This document shows, one piece after another, positions 47,139 to 56,329 of a stretch of DNA of 64,000 nucleotides. The translations under genes and the position numbers were made by a program. How positions within the stretch are numbered: position 1 is the stretch's first letter; the number at the start of each line of letters is the position of its first letter. The stretch lies in contig NZ_JOAG01000014.1 in the NCBI RefSeq assembly GCF_000725485.1, forward strand, positions 62,001 to 126,000, written 5' to 3'. The stretch comes from Nonomuraea candida (lineage in GTDB: Bacteria > Actinomycetota > Actinomycetes > Streptosporangiales > Streptosporangiaceae). Below the pieces are notes generated by a model that saw only the letters and a program-made list of their open reading frames with translations, made no database searches and was not told where the DNA came from.

Positions 47139-49690
47139 TGAAGGTCCCGCTTTCCTGGCTGCGGGAGTATGTCGATCTCCCGGCGGCCACGGCCCAAGAG
47201 GTGGCCGACAAGCTGACGGCGGCCGGGCTCAAGCTCGAATCGCTCACCTCCCACGGCCACGACGTCAAGAACGTCGTGGTCGGCGAGGTGCTCGAGATCG
47301 AGGAGCTGACCGGGTTCAAGAAGCCGATCCGGCACTGCAAGGTCGAGGTGGGTGAGGCCACGCCGCGCGAGATCGTCTGCGGCGCGACCAACTTCTCCGC
47401 CGGCGACCGCGTGCCCGTCGTGCTGCCCGGCGGCGTGCTGCCCGGCGGGTTCGAGGTCGGGGCGCGCAAGACGTACGGGCGCATGTCCGAGGGCATGATC
47501 TGCTCCGAGCGCGAGCTCGGGCTGGGCGACGACCACAACGGCATCATGGTGCTGCCCGCCGGCACGCCGATCGGCGCCGACGTGGTCGAGCTGCTCGGGC
47601 TGCGCGACGACGTGATCGAGCTGGAGATCACCCCCGACATCGGCTACGCGCTGTCGATCCGCGGCGTGGCCCGCGAGGTGGCCACGGCGTTCGGGGTGGA
47701 CTTCCGCGACCCCGCCGACGTCGAGCTGCCCGCCGAGACCGGCCCGTCGTGGCCGGCCTCGATCGCCGACCCGACGGCGTGCGACCGGTTCGTGCTGCGC
47801 GAGGTGAGCGGCTTCGACCCGGCCGCGCAGAGCCCGCTGTGGATGCGGGTGCGCCTGACCCGCGCCGGCATGCGCCCGGTCTCCCTGGCGGTCGACATCA
47901 CCAACTACCTGATGCTGGAGCTCGGGCAGCCGCTGCACGCCTTCGACCGCGCCAAGCTGCGCGGCGAGATCGTCGTGCGCCGGGCCGCGCCCGGCGAGCG
48001 GCTGGAGACGCTCGACCACGTCGTACGCGAGCTCGACCCCGACGACATCCTCATCACCGACGCCTCGGGGCCGATCTCGATGGCCGGCACGATGGGCGGA
48101 CTGGAGACCGAGATCTCCGACGCCTCCACCGACATCGTCATCGAGGCCGCGCACTTCTCCGCCACCGGCATCTCCCGCGAGTCGCGCAGGCACGGCCTGG
48201 TGTCGGAGGCGTCCAAGCGGTTCGAGCGCGGCGTGGACCGCGAGCTGCCGCTCGTCGCCTCCTGGCGGGCCGTGCAGCTGCTGGCCGAGCTGGGCGGCGC
48301 GACCGTGCGGCCCGGCGTCACGCACGCCGAGGTCGAGGTCGAGCCCGCGCGCATCGCCATCCCCGCCGGCTACCCCGGCCGGGTGGCCGGCGTCGACTAC
48401 TCCAAGGACACCGTGGTCGCGCGGCTGGAGCAGGTCGGCTGCGTCGTCGTCGAAGGCGACGACCCGGCCGTGCGCAAGGGCGGCGTGGCCCCGACCGGCG
48501 TGGTGACCGGCGGCGCGCTGGCGGCCAGGCTGGCCGTCACCGGCCCCGACATGATCACGGTGACGCCGCCGTCCTGGCGGCCCGACCTCACCGACCCCAA
48601 CGACCTGGCCGAAGAGGTCATCCGGCTGGAGGGCTACGAGAGCCTGCCGTCGGTGCTGCCCTCCGCCCCGGCCGGCGCCGGGCTCACCGCCGGGCAGCGG
48701 CTGCGCAGGCGCGTCGGCAGGGCGCTGGCCGAGGGTGGCTACGTCGAGGTGCTCAGCTACCCGTTCATCAGCGGTGACGACTTCGACCGGCTGCAACTGC
48801 CCGCCGACGACCGGCGGCGCGCGGCCATGCGGCTGGCCAACCCGCTGTCGGAGGACGAGCCGCTGATGCGCACGACGCTGCTGCCGGGGCTGCTCAAGAC
48901 CCTCGTACGCAACGTCGGGCGCGGCTTCGCCGACGTCGCGCTGTTCGAGACGGGGGCGGTCTACCGGCCCCGCGAGAGCGCGCCCCGGGTGGCGCCCGTG
49001 CTCGGCGTCGAGCGGCGGCCGACCGCCGAGGAGACGGCCTCCATCGAGGCGGCCCTGCCCGACCAGCCGCTGCGGGTCGCGGTGGTGCTGGCCGGGGAGT
49101 TCGAGCGGTCCGGCTGGTGGGGCGAGGGCCGCGCGGCCTCCTGGGCCGACGCGGTGCAGGCCGCCCGGCTGGTGGCGGCCGAGGCGCGGGTGGAGCTGTC
49201 CATCAGCGCCGACCAGCACGAGCCCTGGCACCCCGGCCGCTGCGCCGCCCTCTACGTGGGCGACACGCTGGTCGGGCACGCCGGTGAGCTGCACCCGCGG
49301 GTCATCGAGGCGTACGGGCTGCCGGCCCGCACGGCGGCGATGGAGCTGGAGCTGTCGCGGCTGGAGGCCGTGATGCCGGGGCCGGTGCAGACGCCCGCGG
49401 TGTCGGCCTACCCGGTGGCCACCCAGGACGTCGCGCTGATCGTGCCCGACTTCACGCCGGTCGCCGACGTGGAGGCGGCGCTGCGCGACGGGGCCGGTGA
49501 GCTGCTGGAGTCGATCCGGCTGTTCGACGTCTACGCCGGGGAGCAGGTGGGCGAGGGGAACAAGTCGCTCGCCTACTCGCTGCGCTTCCGGGCCGCCGAC
49601 CGCACGCTGACCGTCGAGGAGACGACGGCGGCGCGCGACGCGGCGGTGGCGATGGCGGCCGACCGCGTGGGCGCTCAGCTGCGCGGCTGA
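47138..49690 (+). CDS. pheT: Phenylalanyl-tRNA synthetase beta subunit
   Basis: PheT provides editing and tRNA binding. The 850-residue protein has the N-terminal EMAPII-like tRNA-binding domain (about 40-150; [19 protein letters not shown]), B3/B4 editing domain (about 210-370), B5 domain, a catalytic-like domain, and a C-terminal ferredoxin-fold anticodon-binding domain ([19 protein letters not shown], then [20 protein letters not shown]). It is translationally coupled to pheS. Confidence 0.97.
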
Positions 49691-49701
49691 ACGTCTGACC
49701 G

Positions 49702-49738
49702 GGGGGCCGGTGCGGCGGTGGCCGCGCCGGCCCCCTTT
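49702..49738 (+). terminator. Strong terminator after pheT
   Basis: GGGGGCCGG-T-GCGGC and GCCGC-G-CCGGCCCCC form a 14-bp stem with one internal mismatch, followed by TTT. It is 12 bp after the pheT stop. Confidence 0.9.
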
Positions 49739-49784
49739 GGCGGGTGCGCCTTTTGGGCGGGTTGTGGACATGGAAGATGGGTTC

Positions 49785-50018
49785 ATGACGCAGTTGCTGG
49801 TGTTCGGCGAGCGGGATGACGCCGAAGAGGTCGCCGAGACGCTGGGGGAGTGGTTTCCCGAGCTCGGCGTGCCGCGCGTGGTGCGGGAGACGCTGGCCGG
49901 GGAGGACGACGCCGAGGACGCGCAGTGGCTGGTCGTGGTCGAAGGGCTGGACGAAGGGGCGCTCGGCAGGGTGGACGAGCTGGCCGAGCGGTATGACGGG
50001 TGGCGGGAGACGGACTGA
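49785..50018 (+). CDS. Small acidic protein of unknown function
   Basis: ATG 49785, with GGAAG 6-8 bp upstream, gives 77 residues; upstream in-frame starts at 49770 and 49764 would add a short extension. The sequence is acidic (LLVFGERDDAEEVAETLGEW, EGLDEGALGRVDELAERYDGW) with alternating beta and helix character, compatible with a small alpha/beta domain. I recognise no family. Codon use is typical of the genome, which supports that it is a real gene. Confidence 0.6.
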   Translation: MTQLLVFGERDDAEEVAETLGEWFPELGVPRVVRETLAGEDDAEDAQWLVVVEGLDEGALGRVDELAERYDGWRETD

Positions 50019-50074
50019 GCGCCGCCCGCCCGACGGTGCGGTCAGGGCTCAGGGCCTGTACGGACTTCGGATCT

Positions 50075-50230
50075 TCAGGCGGGCCGGAGGCTCCGGATCC
50101 ACAGAATGGCTCCACGGAGAAGGCCGGCCAGGTAGCCGCCTGGCGTCATGTCGAAGCGGAAGACCAGCCCGCGCCAGACTTTGATCCGGTTGACGCAACA
50201 CTCCGCACCGATCGGGGAGAACTTCTCGCG
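50075..50230 (-). mobile_element. IS5-family transposase C-terminal remnant
   Basis: Fifty-one codons at the end of an open frame encode the tail of an IS5/IS4-type DDE transposase: REKFSPIGAECCVNRIKVWRGLVF with the conserved E-x(6)-K/R spacing, then YLAGLLRGAILWIRSL. Nothing of the catalytic core precedes it. I cannot see terminal inverted repeats. It marks an old insertion at the edge of the accessory region. Confidence 0.65.
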
Positions 50231-50293
50231 CAGCAGCGCCAGTACCGGATGCGCGCCGTCGTGGTCTTGACCGACGCGGCGGTGGCCATCACC

Positions 50294-50371
50294 CCGCCTC
50301 CAGCACCGCACGCCCGCCTCCAGCACCGCACGCCCGCCTCCAGCACCGCACGCCCTGCTCCGGCACCGGCG
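50294..50371 (+). repeat. 20-bp tandem repeats, 3 perfect copies plus one degenerate
   Basis: CCGCCTCCAGCACCGCACGC occurs three times without change (50294-50353) and once in altered form to 50371. It lies beside the transposase remnant. Apart from these two features I see no gene in 50019-50478. Confidence 0.9.
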
Positions 50372-50478
50372 AAGGGCAGTCGGTCGGGGAGCGCGGCGGC
50401 CTGATCCTGACGGCGTCGTCAGCCACGCTCGCCGATCAGGCCATGTCACGGCCGAGTGGGCCACATCGTCTGAAGAGT

Positions 50479-51222
50479 ATGACGAACTCGGAACAGACCT
50501 CGGTGCTGATCACCGGAGGTAACAAGGGACTCGGCTTCGAAGCGGCTCGCCGCCTCGGGGAACAGGGTTGGACGATCTTCCTCGGCTCGCGTGACGAAGG
50601 CCGCGGACGGGCGGCCGCGGACAAGCTGACCGCGGGCGGCGCGAACGTGGTCATGGTCCCGCTGGACGTGACCTCCGACGAGTCGGTGAGCGGCGCCGTG
50701 CGGCTCGTCCGGGAGCACACCGACCGGCTGGACGTGCTGATCAACAACGCCGGCGTGCCGGGCAGGGGCATCGCACCGGCGGATGCGACAGCCGACGAGA
50801 TCCATGCCGTCTACGACACCAACGTGTACGGGCCGATCAGGGTCACGCACGCGTTCCTGCCGCTGTTGCGGGCCGCCGACCATCCGCGGGTGGTGATGCT
50901 GTCCAGCGGCGTCGGCTCCTTCTCCGTGGTGACCGATCCGGAACAGCCCTCGTCGAAGTTCCACGAACTCGCCTACAGCTCCTCGAAGGCGGCCCTGAAC
51001 ATGATCACCGTCCGCTACGCCCAGGCGCTCCCGGACGTCAAGTTCAACATCGCCACGCCCGGCGAGGTGCGCAACCGCAAGTTCGCCGCCACCGACATGA
51101 ACAACAACACCGGCGAGCTGACGGTCACCGAGGGCACCGACTCGATCCTGCGGCTCGCGATGCTCGACGCCGACGGGCCGACCGGGATCTTCGTCGACCG
51201 TCTCGGTCCCATTACGTGGTGA
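50479..51222 (+). CDS. Short-chain dehydrogenase/reductase
   Basis: ATG 50479 gives 247 residues. The NAD(P) motif is VLITGGNKGLGFEAARRL (about 8-25); NNAG is present in VLINNAGVPG; the catalytic Ser is in VVMLSSGVGSFS and the YxxxK pair in LAYSSSKAALNM (about 165-172). The structure, with a RDEGRGR segment after beta 2, suits NADPH. The substrate is unknown; it is annotated in relatives as an oxidoreductase of uncertain role. It stands alone, next to pseudogenes. Confidence 0.9.
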   Translation: MTNSEQTSVLITGGNKGLGFEAARRLGEQGWTIFLGSRDEGRGRAAADKLTAGGANVVMVPLDVTSDESVSGAVRLVREHTDRLDVLINNAGVPGRGIAPADATADEIHAVYDTNVYGPIRVTHAFLPLLRAADHPRVVMLSSGVGSFSVVTDPEQPSSKFHELAYSSSKAALNMITVRYAQALPDVKFNIATPGEVRNRKFAATDMNNNTGELTVTEGTDSILRLAMLDADGPTGIFVDRLGPITW

Positions 51223-51539
51223 CCACCGCCCGATCCGCCCGCAGCCTGCGCCGGAGGCCGGGCGAAGGCCCGAGGTCAGATCTCGTCCCCATGAAAGCGA
51301 CGGCCCTGCGGTAGGGCATCGAACAGGGGAATCGGCACGTGGGCCAGGGCGGGAATGGCCCGCGTGCCGAACGAACCGTCGCTCGGTCCGTGCCGGGCGC
51401 TGACGGACACGGCAGGGGCCGTGACGAGCCGGCCGCAGTCTCGTGGCGACCTGGATCCAGACGGTGGTGCCGATCGCGCTCCAAAGAAGGGTGGGCAAGC
51501 AGAACGAGCTCAGCCAGATCCATTACCGGGAGGTCATTC

Positions 51540-51766
51540 ATGACGAGAAGCACCGCCGGGGGACTCGCCGCCCTGGAACTGCCGGTCGAGCGGGGCTGCC
51601 CGTTCGCCCCGCCCGCCGCGCCTACGAGCGGCTGCGCGAACGGGCGCCGAGCAACAGGATGCGCCTGGTAGGCGGTGCCGAGGCGTGGTGGGTGTCCGGG
51701 CACGAGGCAGGCCGTGCCATCCTCGCCGGAAGGCTGCCCGGCCTGGCCGCTCGCGGGGTGGGCTGA
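51540..51766 (+). pseudogene. Cytochrome P450 5' fragment with a frameshift
   Basis: ATG 51540 follows a good GGGAGG. The first frame reads MTRSTAGGLAALELPVERG and CPFAPPAA, then the frame shifts at about 51617 (a 2-bp gain or 1-bp loss in a CCGCCCGCCGCGCC run) and continues YERLRERAPSNRMRLVGGAE and AWWVSGHEAGRAILA, the start of a bacterial P450. Similarity ends at about codon 65; a stop follows at 51766. No haem-binding cysteine region remains. The gap before it, 51223-51539, may hold another decayed frame on the minus strand, and 51767-51881 shows nothing. Confidence 0.6.
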
Positions 51767-51881
51767 CCAGCAAGGTGCACCCGTCCGCCGACCGGCGATG
51801 CCGTCCGCCGCCGTTCGTCCTCCGGCCCGCCTGAAGATCCGAAGTCCGTCCAGGCTCTAGCACGACCTGCCAGAGGTGGGG

Positions 51882-53740
51882 TCAGGGCCGGGCCGGCAGG
51901 CGTGCCCCGATGATCGTGCGGGCGAGCTGCTCGGGGTGGGTGAGCTGCGGATAGTGGCCCGCCCCGTCGATGGTGGTCACGGGCCTGTCCACCGGTACGG
52001 TCAGCGGGTCGGCGGAGCCGGTCACGATCTCCACGGGGACCTGGAGCCGGCCGAGGGCTTCGCGCAGCTCGCGCCGCCCGGTGGCGACCGCCCGCAGGGC
52101 CGCGACGACGCGGGAGGCGGCGCCGGGGCGGCTCAGGTCGGTGGCGGCGCCGGCGATCGCGGGGCCCTCCGGGACGGCGAGCGCGCGGGCCAGGCGGGAC
52201 GCGGGCAGCCGGCGCAGCAGGAGCGCGGCCGGGCGCGAACGCAGGAATCGCGGGGACGGGGCCTGGAGGAAGGCCGGCGCGACCAGCACCAGCCGTGACA
52301 CGCGCGCCGGATGGGCGGCCGCGTAACGGACGGCCGGGCCACAGGCCAGCGAGTGCGCGACCAGCGTCAGCGGTGGGGCGAGCCGCGCGGCGGCCGGGGC
52401 CGGACCGGCTCCGGCGGTTCCGGCGGCGGGCCAGGAACCTGTGGGGCCGGCTTGCGCGGTGGGCCAGGTATCTGTGGGGTCGGTGGTTGCGGCGGGGTGA
52501 GGAGTTCGGCGAGCCAGGCGTCGATCGGTGCGCCGGCCGGGCCCGAGCGGCCGAGGCCGGGCAGGTCGGGGGCGAGAACGGAGGCGTCGAGGCGCGGGAT
52601 GACGTCCGCCCAGGACTCGGAGTTCAGCGGCAGGCCGTGGAGCAGGACGTACCCGGGCCGGTCGTGGCGCCCCTCGATCCAGGTCCGGGTGCCGGCCACC
52701 CGCTGGTAGCCGTACGGGCCCCTCGGGGTCGGGGCCGAGCCGAAGCGGGCCGCCACCAGGTCGTCGGCCCAGGTCTTCAGCGCGCTGTCGACCGGCGGCA
52801 CGCGCAGGCCGGACCGCTCGGCCAGTGCCCGGGCGGAGGCGGTGTCGTACCGGTCGGAGGACAGGAACGACAGCGTCTCCGGGTCGGCCCCGGTCAGAGC
52901 GCGGGGAAGGCGGCGCAACAGCCCGGCCGGGATCGTCCGCCGCGGCGCCCGCACCCCCATGTGCCCCGCGAGCAGCCCGATCAGCTCGGGCAGGAGCGGG
53001 GTGCGGTCGTCGAGGACCCAGTACGACTCGTCCCGGCCGTGCGCCGCCAGCTCCGCGAGGAAGGCCGCCAGGTAGCCGGCCTCGACCACGGGGACGAACA
53101 CCGCACGCCCGCCGGGCACGGCGGGCAGGCGGCCGCGCCACAGGTCGGCCACCACGGACGCCAGCCCGACGAACTGGCCGGGGCCGATCACCGTGGACGG
53201 GTTGGCGATGCTCAGCGGCAGGCCGCGCTCGCGGGCGCGCGCCCGCACCGCCGCGTCCCCCTCCCGCTTGGACGCCTCGTACGCGCCCAGCCTCCGGTAG
53301 CCGGGCGGGCCGTCCTGCGCGGCGGGCCCGGCTTGCGGCCGGTTCGCCGCGTGGGGTGCGCCGCCCACCCGGTATCCGCTGATGTGCACGATGCGCCGCA
53401 GGCTCGTCCGGGTGGCGGCCCAGTCGAGGACGTTGAGCGCGCCGGTCACGTTCGCCGCCCGGGCCTCCTCGACGCTCAGGCCGAACGCGTAGCGGCCCGC
53501 GCAGTTGTAGACGTCCCGTACGGCGGGCAGGGCGTCCGGCGGCAGGCCGAGGCCGGGGACGGTGATGTCGGCCCTGACGACGGTCAGCCCGTCCAGGGGC
53601 ACGTCCCGATCGGCGAGCCATGACCTCAGCCCGTCACCCCGGGCCGCGGCGGCGACCGCGTGACCGCGGCGCAGCAGCTCGGCGACCAGGAACCGGCCGA
53701 TGAAGCCGCCGGCGCCGAAAACGATCGAGTCGGATGGCAT
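51882..53740 (-). pseudogene. Epimerase-alpha/beta-hydrolase fusion interrupted by a frameshift
   Basis: Starting at ATG 53740, residues 1 to about 330 are an NAD-dependent epimerase/dehydratase (FGAGGFIGRFLVAELLRRG; NCAGRY; YEASKREGD). From about 350 an alpha/beta hydrolase begins (YVLLHGLPLNSESWADVIPR, LAPDLPGLGRS) and then the frame runs into Pro-rich nonsense ending at 52367. The rest of the hydrolase, LTLVAHSLACG with the nucleophile serine and TTIDGAGHYPQLTHPEQLA with the catalytic histidine, is in another frame ending at 51882. The break lies in a 33-bp duplicated stretch around 52428-52490. Either the gene is broken or the repeat length varies and restores it. Confidence 0.65.
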
Positions 53741-53752
53741 GGATGCTCCTAA

Positions 53753-53771
53753 TAGATCGATCTACATATTT
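53753..53771 (-). promoter_or_regulatory. TetR-type operator in front of the epimerase-hydrolase gene
   Basis: TAGATCGATCTA is a perfect 12-bp palindrome followed by CATATTT. The same 19-bp block recurs with two changes in front of the TetR gene at 54402-54420. The gene's candidate -10 element (TATTAG on the minus strand) overlaps its edge, so bound protein would block transcription. Confidence 0.75.
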
Positions 53772-53822
53772 TCGCGAGCTGAGGAAGCCCGCCGCTCCCT
53801 GGCTCCGGTGCGGCGGTGGGGG

Positions 53823-54389
53823 TCAGGTGCGGAGCAGGGTGGCGACGGTGCGGGCGGCGCGGTCGAGGGGCTCCCGGCTCCGGTGTGCCCTGGCCAGCAG
53901 CAGGGCCCCCTCGACCAGGGCGAGCACGGCCGTGGCGACGTCATCGGCGTCGGGGCGCCCCTCGGCGGCCAGCCGGTCGCGCAGGGGGGCCTCCCACGAG
54001 GCGTACACCTCCGCGCAGACCTGCTGGAGCGTGTCGTTGGCCGCCGCCATCTCCAGCGCGACCGTGGCCACCGGGCATCCCTTGCGCCAGCCGGAGGCTT
54101 CGAGGCGGTCGGCGAGCAGGCCGATCACCCCGTTGACCAGGGCGACCGTGTCCGGAGCCCGCTCGGCCAGCTCCTGCACCGCCAGGCCGATCTCCCGGCC
54201 GCCGCGGCGCAGCGCCTCGGCGACCATCTGGTCCTTGCCGCCGGGGAAATGGAAGTAGAGCGAGCCTCTGGGCATGCCGCTGGCCGCGGTCACCTGGTTG
54301 AGCCCGGCGCCGAAATAGCCGCCGGTCTCGATGAGGTCCTGGGTGGCGTCGAGCAGCCGCCCGCGCGTTTCCTCGCCTTTCCGTCCCAT
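53823..54389 (-). CDS. TetR-family transcriptional regulator
   Basis: ATG 54389 gives 188 residues. The N-terminal helix-turn-helix has the family signature: TRGRLLDATQDLIETGGYFGAG, then LNQVTAASGMPRGSLYFHFPGGKDQMV. The remaining helices form the ligand-binding and dimer domain (MGCPVATVALEM-like segment with KGCPVATVALEMAAAND). The identical operators before this gene and the downstream fusion gene indicate autorepression and local control. The ligand is unknown. Confidence 0.92.
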   Translation of the reverse strand: MGRKGEETRGRLLDATQDLIETGGYFGAGLNQVTAASGMPRGSLYFHFPGGKDQMVAEALRRGGREIGLAVQELAERAPDTVALVNGVIGLLADRLEASGWRKGCPVATVALEMAAANDTLQQVCAEVYASWEAPLRDRLAAEGRPDADDVATAVLALVEGALLLARAHRSREPLDRAARTVATLLRT

Positions 54390-54395
54390 GGATCG

Positions 54396-54426
54396 ACAAA
54401 GTAGACCGATCTGCATATTTCCGCAA
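54396..54426 (-). promoter_or_regulatory. TetR gene promoter with embedded operator
   Basis: On the minus strand TTGCGG, a 17-bp spacer and TACTTT make a good promoter. The palindrome TAGACCGATCTG (54402-54413 on the plus strand) covers the spacer and -10 element. Confidence 0.7.
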
Positions 54427-54460
54427 CCGGCCCTGACCCGCCGCCGCGCCGGGGCTCAGG

Positions 54461-55789
54461 TCAGGCGACCGGCTCGGTCGGGGCCGCGGCGGCCTCCCTG
54501 CGGGCCTTCTCCCGCAGGGCGTTCTCGTCCGTTCTGGCGTCGTAGCGGCGGAACCCCGGCAGGGTGGCGGCCAGGGCGAGGACGGCGGCCACGCAGAGCA
54601 CGCCCCCCGACCCGAGCGAGAAGGGCACACCGCCGAAGCCCGCCATCAGGCCCGCCCGGGCGTTGCCCAGCATCGGGCCGCTGGCGTAGGAGAGGAGCTC
54701 GATGCCGGCCAGGCGGCCGCGGTACTCCGACGGGATCGTCTGGTTCCACATCGTGATGCGGAAGATGCCGCTGATCATGTCGGCGGCACCCGCCAGCGCG
54801 ATGCAGACGAAGACCAGCCAGAAGTTCGGGGCCAGCGCGGTCAGCGCCACCGCCACGCCCCAGAGCGTGGCCGCGACGATCACGCCCAGGCCGTGGCGGT
54901 GCACGCGCGCCGTCCAGCGGCCGGTGACCGAGGCGATCAGGGCGCCGATCGCGGAGGCGGAGTAGAGCAGGCCCAGGGCCTGCGGCGTCCGCAGCTCCTC
55001 GGCCAGGAACGGGAACAACGCCGTGGCCATGGCGAACACCATCGCCGCCATGTCCACCAGATAGGTGCCCGTGAGGTCGCGGCGGCTGACCGCGTACCGT
55101 ACGCCGTCGACCAGCGACCGCAGCGAGGCGGGCGCGGCGTCCTCGGCGGCGGGGAGCGACCTGACGCGCCAGAGCAGGAACATCGACACGACGAACGTCA
55201 GCGTGTCGATCGCGTACGCGGCCCCCGTGCTCCACGTCACCAGCAGGCCGCCCAGCGCCGGGGCGACGATGGCGCCGAAGTTCCAGCGCAGGCTGGACAG
55301 GACCGCGGCGGCGCTCTGCTGCTCGTGCTTGACGACCTGCTGGATCACCGCCTCCAGGCTCGGCCGCTGGAGCGAGGCGATGCCGGTGGAGACGGCGCCC
55401 ATCACGTACAGGACCCAGACCTGGGGGTCGGGCAGCAGCGCGTTGACCATGAGGGCCGCGGAGGTCACCAGCAGGCCCAGCTCGCTCAGTACGATGATCT
55501 TGCGGCGGTCCAGCGCGTCGGCGATCGCCCCGCCCCACAGGCCGCACACCACCATCGGCACGAACTCCGCCAGGCTCACCAGCCCGACCGCCAGATAGGA
55601 GTCCGTCAGCTCCTTCATCTGGTACGGCACCGCGACCATCGAGATCATCGTGCCGAACATCGTGATGACGCCGGAGGCGAAGAGCAGCCGGTAGTCGCGG
55701 GAGTCGCGCAACGGGCTCAGGTCCAGCGTGAGGTGACGGAAAAGGCGTTTTGCTGCAGAAGGCACGAAGTGAGATTGTCCGACAGGCAT
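54461..55789 (-). CDS. MFS exporter (EntS/MFS_3-type)
   Basis: ATG 55789 gives 442 residues; a much longer open frame upstream lacks similarity. The protein has about 12 helices and the MFS_3 pattern: LSPLRDSRDYRLLFASGVITMFG at the N-terminus, GLWGGAIADALDRRKIIVLSEL as motif A, and WNQTIPSEYRGRLAGIELLSY in the second half. Relatives export siderophores or drugs. A ribosome binding site is not obvious; GTG 55765 is an alternative. It is not clearly linked to the TetR operators, since none lies upstream. Confidence 0.88.
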   Translation of the reverse strand: MPVGQSHFVPSAAKRLFRHLTLDLSPLRDSRDYRLLFASGVITMFGTMISMVAVPYQMKELTDSYLAVGLVSLAEFVPMVVCGLWGGAIADALDRRKIIVLSELGLLVTSAALMVNALLPDPQVWVLYVMGAVSTGIASLQRPSLEAVIQQVVKHEQQSAAAVLSSLRWNFGAIVAPALGGLLVTWSTGAAYAIDTLTFVVSMFLLWRVRSLPAAEDAAPASLRSLVDGVRYAVSRRDLTGTYLVDMAAMVFAMATALFPFLAEELRTPQALGLLYSASAIGALIASVTGRWTARVHRHGLGVIVAATLWGVAVALTALAPNFWLVFVCIALAGAADMISGIFRITMWNQTIPSEYRGRLAGIELLSYASGPMLGNARAGLMAGFGGVPFSLGSGGVLCVAAVLALAATLPGFRRYDARTDENALREKARREAAAAPTEPVA

Positions 55790-55878
55790 CGTGGCCGGGG
55801 CAAACCAATATTCGGGCAGGGAAGCGCCTTCCGCGCCTCCCGCACTCTGTGGACCTGGGCTCCGCGACGCGCACGCAA

Positions 55879-55906
55879 GCGGCCCCGCGGATTTCCGCGG
55901 GGCCGC
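55879..55906 (-). terminator. Terminator after the NTF2-like gene
   Basis: GCGGCCCCGCGG pairs perfectly with CCGCGGGGCCGC around ATTT, a 12-bp stem downstream (on the minus strand) of the stop at 55945. Confidence 0.85.
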
Positions 55907-55916
55907 CGGGGGCGCT

Positions 55917-55949
55917 CTGCCGTCAGGCCGGCAGAGTTCTGCCGTCAGG
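55917..55949 (-). repeat. 11-bp direct repeat copying the stop region of the NTF2-like gene
   Basis: CTGCCGTCAGG occurs at 55917-55927 and 55939-55949. The second copy contains the stop codon (TCA on the plus strand), so the duplication copied the end of the gene. Confidence 0.7.
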
Positions 55950-56295
55950 AGGGGACCTTGTCGAGGAAGCCGAGCACCTTGCTGATCCGGCCGTCCTCGG
56001 CCAGCTCGACCACGTCGAACCCGACCGCGACCGGCTCCCCGCCCTCGGGGCCGAGGTGCCAGGTGAAGCGGGCGGTGTGGTGGTGGGCTTCGTACAGGTC
56101 GCCGGGGGTGAAGACCAGGCCGGGGAACATGCCCTGCGCACCCTCGATCACGGCGGCGATCCCGGCGTGGCCGGAGACGTCCGCGAGGGGGTCGGTGTAG
56201 GTGGCGTTCTCGGTCCACACCTCGGCGACGGCCTTGGCGCGGGCCTCGGGGTCGGTCTCGTTCCAGCAGGCGAGGTAGCGGTCGACGAGGGTCAT
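55945..56295 (-). CDS. NTF2/SnoaL-like protein
   Basis: The 116-residue protein starts at ATG 56295 behind AAGGAGCC. It has the conical NTF2 fold pattern: helix VDRYLACWNETDPEARAKAV, ATYTDPLADVSGHAGI, then beta strands with TARFTWHLGP and VGFDVVELAEDGRISKVLGF. Such proteins are isomerases, hydrolases or binding proteins; the aspartate and histidine in TYTDP and SGHAG could be catalytic. It is 34 bp from the membrane protein gene upstream in the same direction, so the two are probably cotranscribed. Confidence 0.88.
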   Translation of the reverse strand: MTLVDRYLACWNETDPEARAKAVAEVWTENATYTDPLADVSGHAGIAAVIEGAQGMFPGLVFTPGDLYEAHHHTARFTWHLGPEGGEPVAVGFDVVELAEDGRISKVLGFLDKVPS

Positions 56296-56329
56296 GGTGG
56301 CTCCTTGAGGTGAAGAGGGGGTGGCGGGG

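Noticed and set aside
51223-51539. A decayed minus-strand protein ending near 51275 (SFGTRAIPALAHVPIP-like)
   Set aside because: The segment looks protein-like but has no start in frame and I recognise no family; not enough to annotate.
55790-56218. N-terminal extension of the MFS exporter
   Set aside because: It is antisense-like to, and overlaps, the NTF2-like gene on another frame and is Arg/Pro-rich; the transporter fold starts after ATG 55789.
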